Source: Bacillus sp. OxB-1
GTDB lineage: Bacteria; Bacillota; Bacilli; Bacillales_A; Planococcaceae
Assembly: GCF_000829195.1 (NCBI RefSeq)
Contig: NZ_AP013294.1
Span: 682,001 to 746,000 of the forward strand
Direction: 5' to 3'
DNA: 64,000 bases
The translations under genes and the position numbers were made by a program. Under the pieces are notes generated by a model. It saw only the letters and a program-made list of their open reading frames with translations. It did no database searches and was not told where the DNA came from. Positions 1-8,088 of this stretch are shown here, one piece after another; position 1 is the first letter of the stretch; each line of letters begins with the position of its first letter.

Positions 1-473
1 CCGAAACTCATTGTCAAAAGAACTGCAAAGACGATTCCCAGTTTGCGCTGACCAAGTGCCTTTTGTATGTAATACGCAGGCCCGCCACGGAACGTATCTC
101 CATCCCGCACTTTGTACACTTGAGCGAGCGTACTCTCTACGAATGCAGTCGCCATCCCGATGATAGCGATGATCCACATCCAGAAAACGGCACCGGGCCC
201 GCCGATTCCGATGGCCAGCGCCACCCCTGCGACGTTCCCTGTTCCGACCCGCGAAGCGGCACTGATCGTGAAGGCCTGGAAAGGTGAAACACCGTCATTG
301 CTCTCCTTTTTCTCGACAATGAGGCGGAACATCTCCCCGAACAGCCGGATTTGCACAAAGTTCGTACGGATGGTGAAATAGACACCCAACACCAACAGCA
401 AAGCGATTAAAATATACGTCCAAATAAAATTATTCAACGGTCCGACTAACCATTCCAACACATCTGAGAACAT
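1..473 (-). CDS. Alanine/glycine:cation symporter (AGCS family), N-terminal part
   Basis: Sodium- or proton-coupled amino-acid importer of the cytoplasmic membrane. Only the first 157 residues are visible; the gene runs off the window edge, and family members are usually 450-490 residues. A first membrane segment lies near residues 16-34. The conserved family stretch at about 64-101 contains GTGNVAGVALAI and a Gly/Pro-rich turn, which identifies the family. The ATG at 471-473 has GGAGG seven bases upstream. It lies 63 bases downstream of the split yuiF-like gene on the same strand. The exact substrate cannot be told from this part. Confidence 0.85.
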   Translation of the reverse strand, partial: MFSDVLEWLVGPLNNFIWTYILIALLLVLGVYFTIRTNFVQIRLFGEMFRLIVEKKESNDGVSPFQAFTISAASRVGTGNVAGVALAIGIGGPGAVFWMWIIAIIGMATAFVESTLAQVYKVRDGDTFRGGPAYYIQKALGQRKLGIVFAVLLTMSF

Positions 474-536
474 CCGGACACCTCCTTACTGTGCTTATAC
501 CCTGCAAGGAAGCGGATTACACAGTTTATTTTCATC

Positions 537-1856
537 TTATAAAACTAAGGCAGCAATCAACCCGAAAAGAAACAGAGGAATACTATAATGAAGGAATGTT
601 GGCACACAAGTATCCCAAATATGGTTATGCTTGCCGTCTGCATTCAATCCAGCTGTCGGTCCGAGAGTACTATCGGAAGCAGGTGAACCTGCATCTCCGA
701 GTGCTCCTGCTGTACCGATCAATGCAGCTGTTGCCATTGGAGAATAACCGACTGCTGCGCAAATTGGCACGAACAGCGCAGCAATGATTGGAATCGTGCC
801 GAAGGATGAACCGATTCCCATTGTAATCAATAATCCGACGAGCAGCATTACGATGGAGACCATCACTTTATTATCGCCTATGATGTCTGCTGCGGACGTT
901 ACAAGCGCATTCACGGCACCTGTCTCTTTCAGTACGGTAGCATATCCGGAAGCGATCAGCATAACGAAGGCAATCATACCCATCATGCCAATCCCGTCAT
1001 TTACAATCTGGTCCCCATCACGGAATGGGATGACATTCGTTACGAACATCACGAAGATCCCCGCGAGGGCCCCCAATATGAGCGTGTCCGTAATCAGCTG
1101 AACAGCCAGCGCTGTGAGTATCGAGACAATCCTGAAACCGTGACGATACGTAAATTGCAGGCCCTGCTCTTGAACAGCTTCCACTCGCTCTTCACTGATC
1201 AACGCTGCCTTCTCATCTCCGTAGTTACGTTTTTTACGATATGTAATAAAAATCGCTACCAATAAACCAACAATCATTCCCGAGCCTGGAATAAGCATTG
1301 CCATATTTGCAGTGGCAAGCGAAATATCCATGCCGCCCGCTTTCATTTCTTCGATAATAATCCCTTTAAAAATCAATCCGAAGCCCGCAGGAATCATAAT
1401 ATACGGAGCCTTCAAGCCGAATGTCAATGCAGCAGCTAACGCCCGACGGTCTATCTGCATTTTATCGAATAAATGAAGCATCGGCGGAATTAAAATCGGA
1501 ATGAATGCGATATGTATAGGTACGACGTTTTGTGATAAGCAGGATACCCCTGCAATTGCCAGCAATAAGATCGCCCGTTTACCTTTTAATACTTAAATTA
1601 AGCTCTTCACCAAGAAACCAGCGATACCCGACATGCCGATCATGACCGCAAACATCCCGAGTAAAATATAGCTTAACGCCGTATTCGCCTGTCCGCCCAT
1701 ACCTGAAACGAGGATCGTTGTCGTTTCGGCTAATGACAAGCCTTCCAGTAAGCCGGCAAGACCAGCCGCCGCCAAGATGGCAAAAATGACATTGACACGG
1801 AGCAAACTGAGCACCGCCATGACAATGACTGAAATAACTACTGAATTCAATAACAT
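537..1856 (-). pseudogene. yuiF: YuiF-type Na+/H+ antiporter family protein, split by an in-frame TAA
   Basis: Polytopic membrane transporter related to Bacillus YuiF (Na+/H+ antiporter or amino-acid transporter family). The ATG at 1854-1856 follows a GGGAGG site. Reading in one frame gives 87 codons, a TAA stop at 1593-1595 (after GFLVKSLI), nine more sense codons, and then 342 codons to the normal stop at 537. Without the stop the product would be 439 residues, the normal family length, and conserved stretches such as SQNVVPIHIAFIPILIPP lie just after it. No frame change is needed, so this is a single nonsense change or a sequencing error. A TTG at 1563-1565 could restart translation but has no good ribosome site. 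Confidence 0.8.
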
Positions 1857-1965
1857 AACTGTCCTCCCGTAGACCTCTGTTCCAATGCCAGTCTTCCTTC
1901 CCGGAGGCCAGCATCCACTGAGCATTCCCACTGATAACGCAAAGCAAGACAGAAGATCGATGTTT

Positions 1966-1995
1966 ATCATACCATCTTCCGCCCTTACTTTGTCA
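1966..1995 (-). promoter_or_regulatory. Possible promoter upstream of the yuiF-like gene
   Basis: On the minus strand, TGACAA at 1990-1995 and TATGAT at 1966-1971 are separated by 18 bases, about 110 bases upstream of the ATG at 1856. The match to the sigma-A consensus is moderate and the call is weak. Confidence 0.3.
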
Positions 1996-2027
1996 CCTGT
2001 CGCTTAGTTTAATGAGAAGTTCTTCAA

Positions 2028-2727
2028 TCATTCTTTTGGCAAAAAGTTTTCTGCAAATTGTTTATAGTCCATCTCATATAGCCACTTTGCGGCCTTTTCA
2101 ATGTCTTTGGAGAAAATCCGGTCTTTAATGATGCTCGGAATCAATGCTCGGGCTTCCTTATAAAATGCTTTTGTGAAGTCTGCAAGCTGATCAGCACCGC
2201 GATATTCTGCTGCCTGCAAAGCACAAATCAATTCAATAGCCAGCACTCGGCGAGCATTTTGTATAATTTGATGGGCATGGCGCGAACCGATCGTCCCCAT
2301 GCTTACATGGTCTTCTTGGTTTGCAGAGGATGGGATGGAATCCACACTTGCCGGATGCGCCAATGTTTTATTTTCTGAAACGAGTGAAGCTGCTGCATAT
2401 TGCATAATCATTGCCCCCGATTGCAAGCCAGGTTCAGGACTCAGGAACGGTGGCAAATCATTCAACTGAGGGTTGACGAGACGTTCGATCCGGCGCTCCG
2501 AAATACTTGCAAACTCGGCGACTGCAATTTTCAGGAAGTCCATGGCAAGTGCAATCGGCTGACCATGGAAGTTACCACCTGAGATGACTTGCTCACCATC
2601 ATCAAAAATAAGCGGATTGTCTGTAGCGGCGTTCATTTCAATTTCCAATTTTTTCTTTTACGTAATCAAGCGCTTGCCACGAAGCTCCATGAACTTGCGG
2701 TATGCATCTTAAAGAGTACGCATCCTT
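2028..2727 (-). pseudogene. hutH: Histidine ammonia-lyase HutH, C-terminal remnant
   Basis: HutH removes ammonia from histidine to form urocanate. Only about the last 230 of roughly 510 residues can be read. The homology starts at [17 protein letters not shown] and ends normally with LPKE and a stop. The N-terminal part with the Ala-Ser-Gly motif that makes the MIO cofactor is missing, so the enzyme cannot be active. There is also a frameshift: the A-run at 2649-2654 (T-run on the plus strand) has six bases where five would keep [15 protein letters not shown] in frame. The open part from an internal ATG is 206 codons. The homology ends exactly where the 21-bp repeat array begins, and no other hut gene is nearby. 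Confidence 0.88.
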
Positions 2728-2869
2728 TGCACCCCACCCCACAACATTTTCATCCAACATTAAAACACTACCACCCAACCAAGTAACAATCACTCAAAAC
2801 CTCGAAACGCCCTCGTCCCACCTTACAACGTTTTCACCTAACCTCAAAACGCTCAACCTGTCCCAAAAC
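2725..2869. repeat. Degenerate array with exact 21-bp period
   Basis: On the plus strand the trinucleotide AAC ends at 2745, 2766, 2787, 2808, 2829 and 2850, exactly 21 bases apart. The units between resemble G/A-TTTTCACCCAACCT-AAAAC but differ strongly from each other. There is no open reading frame of note. The array fills the gap between the broken end of hutH and the rpsI terminator. Confidence 0.7.
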
Positions 2870-2905
2870 AAAAACCCTCCCCCGGCAAAATACCAGGAAA
2901 GGGTT
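2862..2905 (-). terminator. Rho-independent terminator of rplM-rpsI
   Basis: Stem arms AACCCT (2873-2878) and AGGGTT (2900-2905) extend inward with G-U pairs to about 12 base pairs. On the minus strand they are followed by a T-rich tract at 2862-2872. It lies just past the rpsI stop. Confidence 0.8.
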
Positions 2906-2920
2906 GTGTATATACAGATA

Positions 2921-3313
2921 TTAACGTTTTGAGAACTGTGGTGCACGACGTGCGCCTTTAAGACCGTATTTTTTACGTTCTTTCATACGAGCGTCACGTG
3001 TGAGCAATCCAGCAGATTTCAATGTCGGACGGAAGTCAGGATCTACGTTAAGTAGTGCACGTGCAACGCCGTGACGGATTGCGCCTGCTTGTCCTGTGAA
3101 TCCGCCGCCGTGGACGTTTACAAGGATATCGTAGCTTCCAAGAGTTTCAGTTGCAACGAGTGGTTGCTTGATGACTTCGCGAAGTGTTTCAAATGGTACG
3201 TAGTCTTCGACGTCACGGTTGTTGATGACGATTTTGCCATCTCCAGGAACGAGACGTACACGAGCTACTGAGCTTTTACGACGGCCAGTGCCGAGATATT
3301 GTACTTGTGCCAA
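2921..3313 (-). CDS. rpsI: 30S ribosomal protein S9
   Basis: Component of the small-subunit head; its C-terminal tail reaches the P-site tRNA. The 130 residues match the family length. It begins [20 protein letters not shown] and ends with the basic tail RRAPQFSKR, both diagnostic. The gene follows rplM after 19 bases and is the last gene before a terminator. Confidence 0.97.
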   Translation of the reverse strand: MAQVQYLGTGRRKSSVARVRLVPGDGKIVINNRDVEDYVPFETLREVIKQPLVATETLGSYDILVNVHGGGFTGQAGAIRHGVARALLNVDPDFRPTLKSAGLLTRDARMKERKKYGLKGARRAPQFSKR

Positions 3314-3332
3314 AGGTGGTTCCTCCTCTTAA

Positions 3333-3770
3333 TTATCCGCGAAGCTCGTATGCTTCCGGTTTTTGTGCCGCGTGCGGATGTTCCGCTCCAGCGTAGACGT
3401 AAAGTTTCTTGCCTGTTTGACGGCCGAGTGGACCTTTTGGAAGCATCCCTTTGATCGCCAATTCAAGCATTTTTGTTGGGTAGTTGTTACGCATTTCAAG
3501 CGCTGTACGTTGCTTGATGCCGCCTGGATGTCCAGTGTGGCGGTAGTAGATTTTATCTTTCAATTTGTTGCCTGTCAATTCGATTTTATCCGCGTTGATG
3601 ATGATGACATAGTCACCTGTGTCAACATGTGGTGTGAAAGTCGGTTTATGTTTTCCACGAAGAATGGAAGCCACTTCAGAAGCCAGACGACCAAGTGTCT
3701 GTCCTGCAGCGTCTACCACTAGCCATTTACGTTCGACTTCCTGACCTTTCGCCATGAATGTTGTGCGCAT
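3333..3770 (-). CDS. rplM: 50S ribosomal protein L13
   Basis: Early-assembly protein of the large subunit, 145 residues, the usual length. Conserved features are [16 protein letters not shown] near the N-terminus, [11 protein letters not shown] in the middle and MLPKGPLGR near residue 110. Translation starts at MRTTFMAKG after a well-placed AGGAGG. It has its own promoter and an L13-type leader, so rplM-rpsI is probably transcribed and autoregulated separately from truA. Confidence 0.97.
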   Translation of the reverse strand: MRTTFMAKGQEVERKWLVVDAAGQTLGRLASEVASILRGKHKPTFTPHVDTGDYVIIINADKIELTGNKLKDKIYYRHTGHPGGIKQRTALEMRNNYPTKMLELAIKGMLPKGPLGRQTGKKLYVYAGAEHPHAAQKPEAYELRG

Positions 3771-3814
3771 AGTCGTTATCCTCCTAATAAATCAATCTGT
3801 TCCGTTTTCTCTAT

Positions 3815-3858
3815 CCCTAAACACAAGAAACCTTCCGGGGCTTTTTTGTGGGGTTATT
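3815..3858 (-). promoter_or_regulatory. L13 leader RNA
   Basis: In the 5' leader of rplM the minus strand reads AATAACCCCAC, then AAGCCCCGGAAGGTTTCTTG, then TGTTTAGGG. This resembles the Firmicutes L13 leader, a small structured RNA thought to bind L13 and repress its own operon. It lies just downstream of the rplM promoter. I recognised it from sequence; a covariance search would settle it. Confidence 0.7.
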
Positions 3859-3873
3859 GAAATACCATTATTC

Positions 3874-3902
3874 ATCTTATAGGGTATTCCACAATAAGTC
3901 AA
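3874..3902 (-). promoter_or_regulatory. Sigma-A promoter of rplM-rpsI
   Basis: Minus-strand TTGACT (3897-3902), 17-base spacer, TAAGAT (3874-3879). It lies in the truA-rplM gap immediately upstream of the L13 leader. Confidence 0.75.
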
Positions 3903-3935
3903 GCAATTTCCGAAAAAACGCCAGGAAAAGTTGCC

Positions 3936-4688
3936 TCACTCTTCATAGGTCACGCTATGAAGGTATAAACCGTGTGCTGGCGCGGTTTTCGGGCCCTTTT
4001 TACGGTCTTTCGACTCTAAGATTTCCTTGACATCCTCCGGGGCGTTCCAGCCGATGCCAACCGCTAATAACATCCCTGCAATCGTCCGTACCATATTGTA
4101 TAAAAAGCCGTCTCCCTCAATCGTCAACACGAGCAGATTCTCACGTTCCTCCAGCGTCAGCAAGCGGACTGTCCTCACTTTGCTGGCCGTCGCCGTCTTC
4201 GTCGAGCAGAAACTTGTAAAATCATGCTCGCCGAGGAAATACGCCGCCGCTTCCCGCATCCGTTCCACGTCAGGCTTCCACCTTCCCAGATGAACGGCGT
4301 AATTGCGTTCAAACGGACTTTGGATTTCACTGTACGACCATTTGAAAACGTAAGTCTTTCCTGTCGCTGAATAGCGTGCGTGGAATTCGTCGTCGACATA
4401 TTCCGCCCCGACGATCCGGATATCTTTCGGCAATAACACATTCAATGCCATGATCCATCGATCCGGCTCCAACTCGAGCTTCGTATCGAAATGGATCACT
4501 TGTCCATATGCATGGACACCTGCATCAGTCCGGCCGCTCGCCACTGAATAGACGGTTTTGTCTTTATGCACTTTTCGCAGTGCTTTGTCGATTTCCGACT
4601 GGACGGTCCGCATGCCCGGCTGAAACTGATACCCGGCAAAATGGGTTCCGTCATAGGAAACGGTAGCTTTCACACGTTTCGTCCGCAT
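3936..4688 (-). CDS. truA: tRNA pseudouridine(38-40) synthase TruA
   Basis: Isomerises uridines 38, 39 and 40 in the anticodon arm of tRNAs. The catalytic aspartate is D55 in SGRTDAGVHA; the N-terminal VSYDGTHFAGYQ and the later YNMVRTIAGML are family signatures. The product is 250 residues from ATG 4686-4688, chosen because AAGGAG lies eight bases upstream; a GTG nine bases earlier abuts the ribosome site. It follows ecfT after about a dozen bases and is probably the last gene of the ecf operon, as in Bacillus. Confidence 0.96.
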   Translation of the reverse strand: MRTKRVKATVSYDGTHFAGYQFQPGMRTVQSEIDKALRKVHKDKTVYSVASGRTDAGVHAYGQVIHFDTKLELEPDRWIMALNVLLPKDIRIVGAEYVDDEFHARYSATGKTYVFKWSYSEIQSPFERNYAVHLGRWKPDVERMREAAAYFLGEHDFTSFCSTKTATASKVRTVRLLTLEERENLLVLTIEGDGFLYNMVRTIAGMLLAVGIGWNAPEDVKEILESKDRKKGPKTAPAHGLYLHSVTYEE

Positions 4689-4700
4689 TCTTTCCACTCC

Positions 4701-5498
4701 TTACGATCTGAACAGCACGAGGATCACGCCAAGGACGACAAGGAGAGCCATCGTGACCGTATCCCGCCAATGCCAATGCAACTGACGGTAGCGCGTCCGT
4801 CCCTCGCCTCCGCGGTAGCCTCGTACCTCCATCGCGACCGCCAGATCCTCCGCCCTCTTAAAGGCGCTGACGAAGAGCGGTACGAGCAATGGAATGACCG
4901 CACGAACCCGCTCTTTGAGAGAACCCGTGCTAATATCGGATCCGCGGGCCAACTGCGCCTTCAAAATCTTATCGGTCTCGTCCATCAAGGTAGGGATGAA
5001 CCGCAGCGAAATGGACATCATGAGGGCCAACTCATGGACCGGCAACTTCAACCGCTTGAACGGCCCCAATAAATCCTCCATCCCGTCCGTTATGGAAATC
5101 GGGGAAGTCGTCAACGTCAAGACTGAAGTCATCAAGACAAGGACGAGAAACCGGATGGAGATGAAAATCCCCTGCCGCAGCCCTTCCTCATACACTTTGA
5201 TGAATTTCCAATCGAACAGCAAGGCGCCGTCCTTTGTGAAAAAGATATGCATGAGCATCGTAAAGATGATCAGAAATATGATTGGCTTCAACCCGTTGAT
5301 CAGGAAATAAAGACGGATCCGGGAACTGAAAATGGTCAATAACGTGAAGCCCAACAATATCGCATACGTTGCGACATTATTCGCCAAAAAGACGGCAATG
5401 ATGAATAAAAAGACGAATAACAGTTTCGAACGGGGATCCAATCGATGGACAAACGAATCTCCCGGAATATAGCGGCCGAAAATCATCTTCTCGAGCAT
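4701..5498 (-). CDS. ecfT: Energy-coupling factor transporter transmembrane protein EcfT
   Basis: Membrane scaffold of ECF-type vitamin importers; it couples the two ATPases to exchangeable substrate-binding S components. The 265 residues contain several hydrophobic helices in the first 130 residues and the two coupling motifs, ARG at 184-186 and VRGY at 225-228, in the cytoplasmic helices. It overlaps ecfA2 by one base. No S component is encoded next to it, as expected for a shared (group II) module; bioY at 59.4-60.1 kb is one candidate partner. Confidence 0.95.
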   Translation of the reverse strand: MLEKMIFGRYIPGDSFVHRLDPRSKLLFVFLFIIAVFLANNVATYAILLGFTLLTIFSSRIRLYFLINGLKPIIFLIIFTMLMHIFFTKDGALLFDWKFIKVYEEGLRQGIFISIRFLVLVLMTSVLTLTTSPISITDGMEDLLGPFKRLKLPVHELALMMSISLRFIPTLMDETDKILKAQLARGSDISTGSLKERVRAVIPLLVPLFVSAFKRAEDLAVAMEVRGYRGGEGRTRYRQLHWHWRDTVTMALLVVLGVILVLFRS

Positions 5499-6364
5499 CA
5501 GCGGCCACCTTCCTTTGCAACGGCGGCAATCGCCTCGGCAAGCTTTTCTTCCGTCAATGCCAATCCAGGCAATGGCCGGCCGATCAACTTCTCGATATCC
5601 CGCTGAAATTTGACCGAACGCGGAACGCCGAGCCGGTAGGCAGCCAATTTCTCTGCATCGCTGAACACTTCTTCCGGTGTCCCCTCCATGACGGACCGTC
5701 CTCCGTGCATGATGATCACATGATCGGCGTAACGGGCCGCGTCCTCCATACTGTGGGTGACAAGGACCGTCGTCAGGTTCTTTTCTTTATGAAGCCGGTA
5801 GAACAGCTCCATGATCTCTTTCCGCCCTCTAGGGTCCAGGCCCGCCGTCGGTTCGTCCAGGACGAGGATCGATGGATTGAAGGCCAGGACACCTGCAATG
5901 GCGACACGGCGCATCTGGCCGCCGGAAAGGTCGAACGGGGATTTCTGGGCAACCTCGGGAGGAAGACCGAGCAATTCGATCAATTCATGTGCCCGCCTCC
6001 GCGATTCCTCTTCAGGGACGCCGAAATTCATCGGGCCGAACATGATATCCTTCTCCACGGTCTCTTCAAAAAGCTGATGCTCCGGAAATTGGAAGACAAT
6101 CCCGACATTGCGCCGGATGTCCTTCAATCCCTTCGCCTTCGTCCCGGCGGAGATTTTCGAAGCACCAATCTGCACGGCCCCTTCAGAAGGCTTGAGCAAG
6201 CCATTCAGATGCATGAGCAATGTCGATTTCCCGGACCCCGTATGTCCGATGATCGCCGTATAGGTACCCGAGGCGATTGTAGCGTTCACGTCTTGCAAAG
6301 CCCGCTTCTCGAACGGCGTGTCCTTCCCGTACAAATACCCTACTTGCTGAAGTGAGATGTCCAT
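5498..6364 (-). CDS. ecfA2: Energy-coupling factor ATPase EcfA2
   Basis: One of the two ABC ATPases of the ECF module. The 288 residues show Walker A GHTGSGKST at 40-48, Q-loop region VFQFPEHQLF near 90-99, the signature LSGGQ at 146-150 and Walker B LVLDEP at 167-172. The Phe-Pro-Glu form after the Q-loop glutamine is typical of the A2 subunit. It overlaps the end of ecfA1 by 25 bases, so the two ATPases are probably translationally coupled for heterodimer assembly. Confidence 0.94.
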   Translation of the reverse strand: MDISLQQVGYLYGKDTPFEKRALQDVNATIASGTYTAIIGHTGSGKSTLLMHLNGLLKPSEGAVQIGASKISAGTKAKGLKDIRRNVGIVFQFPEHQLFEETVEKDIMFGPMNFGVPEEESRRRAHELIELLGLPPEVAQKSPFDLSGGQMRRVAIAGVLAFNPSILVLDEPTAGLDPRGRKEIMELFYRLHKEKNLTTVLVTHSMEDAARYADHVIIMHGGRSVMEGTPEEVFSDAEKLAAYRLGVPRSVKFQRDIEKLIGRPLPGLALTEEKLAEAIAAVAKEGGR

Positions 6365-7188
6365 AATTCATTCACCAACTCTTCTTCCGTCATATGCTCG
6401 CCATCCAGCGGCAACCCTGCCTCCCGCAACAATCCGGACACCTTCATAGCGAACGGCAAATCCAGTCCGATCTTCTCGAGCTCCTTCCCGTCAGCGAAGA
6501 TTTCTTCCGGAGTTCCGACCTTCAGCAGATTGCCCCGGTTCATGACAATGATCCGATCCGCGAGCAGCACTTCTTCCAAGTCATGGGTGATCGAGATGAC
6601 CGTCAATCCCGTTTCCTGTTTCAGTTCGCTGACAACCCGAATGACCTCATCCCGCCCTTGGGGATCCAGCATTGATGTCGCCTCATCCAAAATGAGAAGT
6701 TCCGGACGCAAGGCAAGTGCACCGGCAATGGCCACCCGCTGTTTCTGTCCCCCTGATAAATGATGCGGTTCATGATCAAGGAAATCGGCCATCTTCACTT
6801 TTTCCAGCGATTCGTGCACACGGGCCACCATATCTTCAAAAGGGACTCCGTTGTTCTCCAAGGCGAATGCTACATCATCTTGCACGGTCGAACCGACAAA
6901 CTGGTTGTCCGGATTCTGGAAGACAATCCCCATCCGCGAACGGAGTTCCCATAAGTTCTCCTCCGTCAACCGTTCCAGGAACAGATTGACCTGCCCCTCA
7001 CTCGGAAAGAGCAATCCGATCATCAATTTGGCGAGAGTGGACTTGCCCGATCCATTATGACCGACAATGGCGATCCATTCTCCCTCTTTGACTGTGAAGG
7101 ACACCTGATCGACCGCTTTTCTCGCTTCTTCGCCTTCCACGTGATAGGAAAAGCTCACTTGGTCCATGGACAGAATTTCCTTCATCAT
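6340..7188 (-). CDS. ecfA1: Energy-coupling factor ATPase EcfA1
   Basis: Partner ABC ATPase of the ECF module, 282 residues. Walker A GHNGSGKST lies at 43-51, VFQNPDNQFV near 89-98, LSGGQ at 144-148 and Walker B LILDEA at 165-170. The Gln-Asn-Pro-Asp-Asn form of the Q-loop is typical of A1. The ATG at 7186-7188 has GGAGG six bases upstream, so the 16 extra upstream codons of the open frame are not used. The gap to rplQ contains a terminator and repeat elements, so the ecf genes are partly uncoupled from the ribosomal operon. Confidence 0.94.
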   Translation of the reverse strand: MMKEILSMDQVSFSYHVEGEEARKAVDQVSFTVKEGEWIAIVGHNGSGKSTLAKLMIGLLFPSEGQVNLFLERLTEENLWELRSRMGIVFQNPDNQFVGSTVQDDVAFALENNGVPFEDMVARVHESLEKVKMADFLDHEPHHLSGGQKQRVAIAGALALRPELLILDEATSMLDPQGRDEVIRVVSELKQETGLTVISITHDLEEVLLADRIIVMNRGNLLKVGTPEEIFADGKELEKIGLDLPFAMKVSGLLREAGLPLDGEHMTEEELVNELWTSHFSK

Positions 7189-7204
7189 CAACCACCTCCA
7201 AATC

Positions 7205-7323
7205 AAAAGCGTAGGGCGCCTGCCTAGCCCCGACAAGCGCTGGAGGGCTTTCCAATAAAGGCGCTTTTTGCCTTTATGGAAAGACCGAAGCGACTCGAGG
7301 GACTGGCGCCCGGAGCCTAGACG
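7205..7323. repeat. Dispersed hairpin element, copy 1
   Basis: About 118 bp beginning AAAAGCG and ending GGAGCCTAGACG. The outer arms GGGCGCC and GGCGCCC pair, and the inner arms CTTTCC...GGAAAG pair around an AAAGGCGCTTTTTGCCTTT tip. Copies 2 and 3 share the ends but have different inner arms. It sits just upstream of ecfA1. Confidence 0.8.
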
Positions 7324-7383
7324 TAGCTACACTAGCTTAAAAAATACCCATATGTAAAAACTGTATAATTTCATAAGAATAAA

Positions 7384-7478
7384 AAAAGCGCGCACCTCAT
7401 CCGAAGAAATGCGCACAGATCTATGACTGGTGCCGGGTGCTCAATCCGACCCAGCGGATGAGGTGCGTAGAGCTAGAC
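7384..7478. repeat. Divergent fourth hairpin element
   Basis: Begins AAAAGCGCGC and ends GAGCTAGAC like the other copies, but its main stem is a perfect 13-bp pair, CGCACCTCATCCG with CGGATGAGGTGCG, around a loop of about 50 bases. It may be a shorter, diverged member of the same family, or an unrelated hairpin. Confidence 0.5.
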
Positions 7479-7547
7479 CAGTCGGCAATAGCTCCGCCGC
7501 TGATCATAACACTCAGCTTTTCAAATTGTCGTATAAATGGAGATTTA

Positions 7548-7598
7548 TTTTCAAAAAGGGTGTGGCTCTGTACAAGTCAGACACACCCTTTTTGAAAA
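7548..7598 (-). terminator. Strong bidirectional terminator after rplQ
   Basis: A 17-bp stem, TTTTCAAAAAGGGTGTG paired with CACACCCTTTTTGAAAA, starting 78 bases past the rplQ stop. A/T runs on both sides make it effective in either direction. It ends the alpha operon and separates it from ecfA1. Confidence 0.9.
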
Positions 7599-7675
7599 TG
7601 GAACGAAGCCAGAAGGATCCGATCCGAAAACCTGCGGCAGTTGCCGTAGGTTCAATTCATGCTAGCTGCATGAAA

Positions 7676-8056
7676 TTAGACAAGCTCGATTACTACAACA
7701 GGTGCGCCGTCTCCACGACGAGGTCCCATTTTCAGGATACGAGTGTAGCCGCCTTGACGCTCTGCATAGCGAGGTGCTACGTTGTCAAATAGTTTTTGAA
7801 GTGCAAACACTTCTTGTTCGTTGCCTTCTGCATCTTCAGTCGTGACAAGTTCACGACGGATGAATTGTGCAGCTTGACGGCGTGCATGCAAGTCACCGCG
7901 TTTTCCAAGCGTGATCATTTTTTCAACAACGGAACGCACTTCTTTCGCACGTGCTTCTGTCGTTTGAATCCGTTCATGTACAATCAAATCTGTAGCAAGA
8001 TCGCGAAGCATCGCTTTACGTTGTGAGCTCGTACGACCCAATTTTCTGTATGCCAT
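7676..8056 (-). CDS. rplQ: 50S ribosomal protein L17
   Basis: Large-subunit protein near the peptide exit. The 126 residues begin [22 protein letters not shown], the family signature, and end [12 protein letters not shown]. It is the last gene of the alpha operon, 32 bases after rpoA, with GGAGGG before the ATG and a strong terminator downstream. Confidence 0.97.
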   Translation of the reverse strand: MAYRKLGRTSSQRKAMLRDLATDLIVHERIQTTEARAKEVRSVVEKMITLGKRGDLHARRQAAQFIRRELVTTEDAEGNEQEVFALQKLFDNVAPRYAERQGGYTRILKMGPRRGDGAPVVVIELV

Positions 8057-8088
8057 CGAAGTTTCCCTCCTTCAATCTATATGATCGC

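Noticed and set aside
2589..2932. Plus-strand frames over the 21-bp array
   Set aside because: Low-complexity translation of the repeat; no ribosome site.
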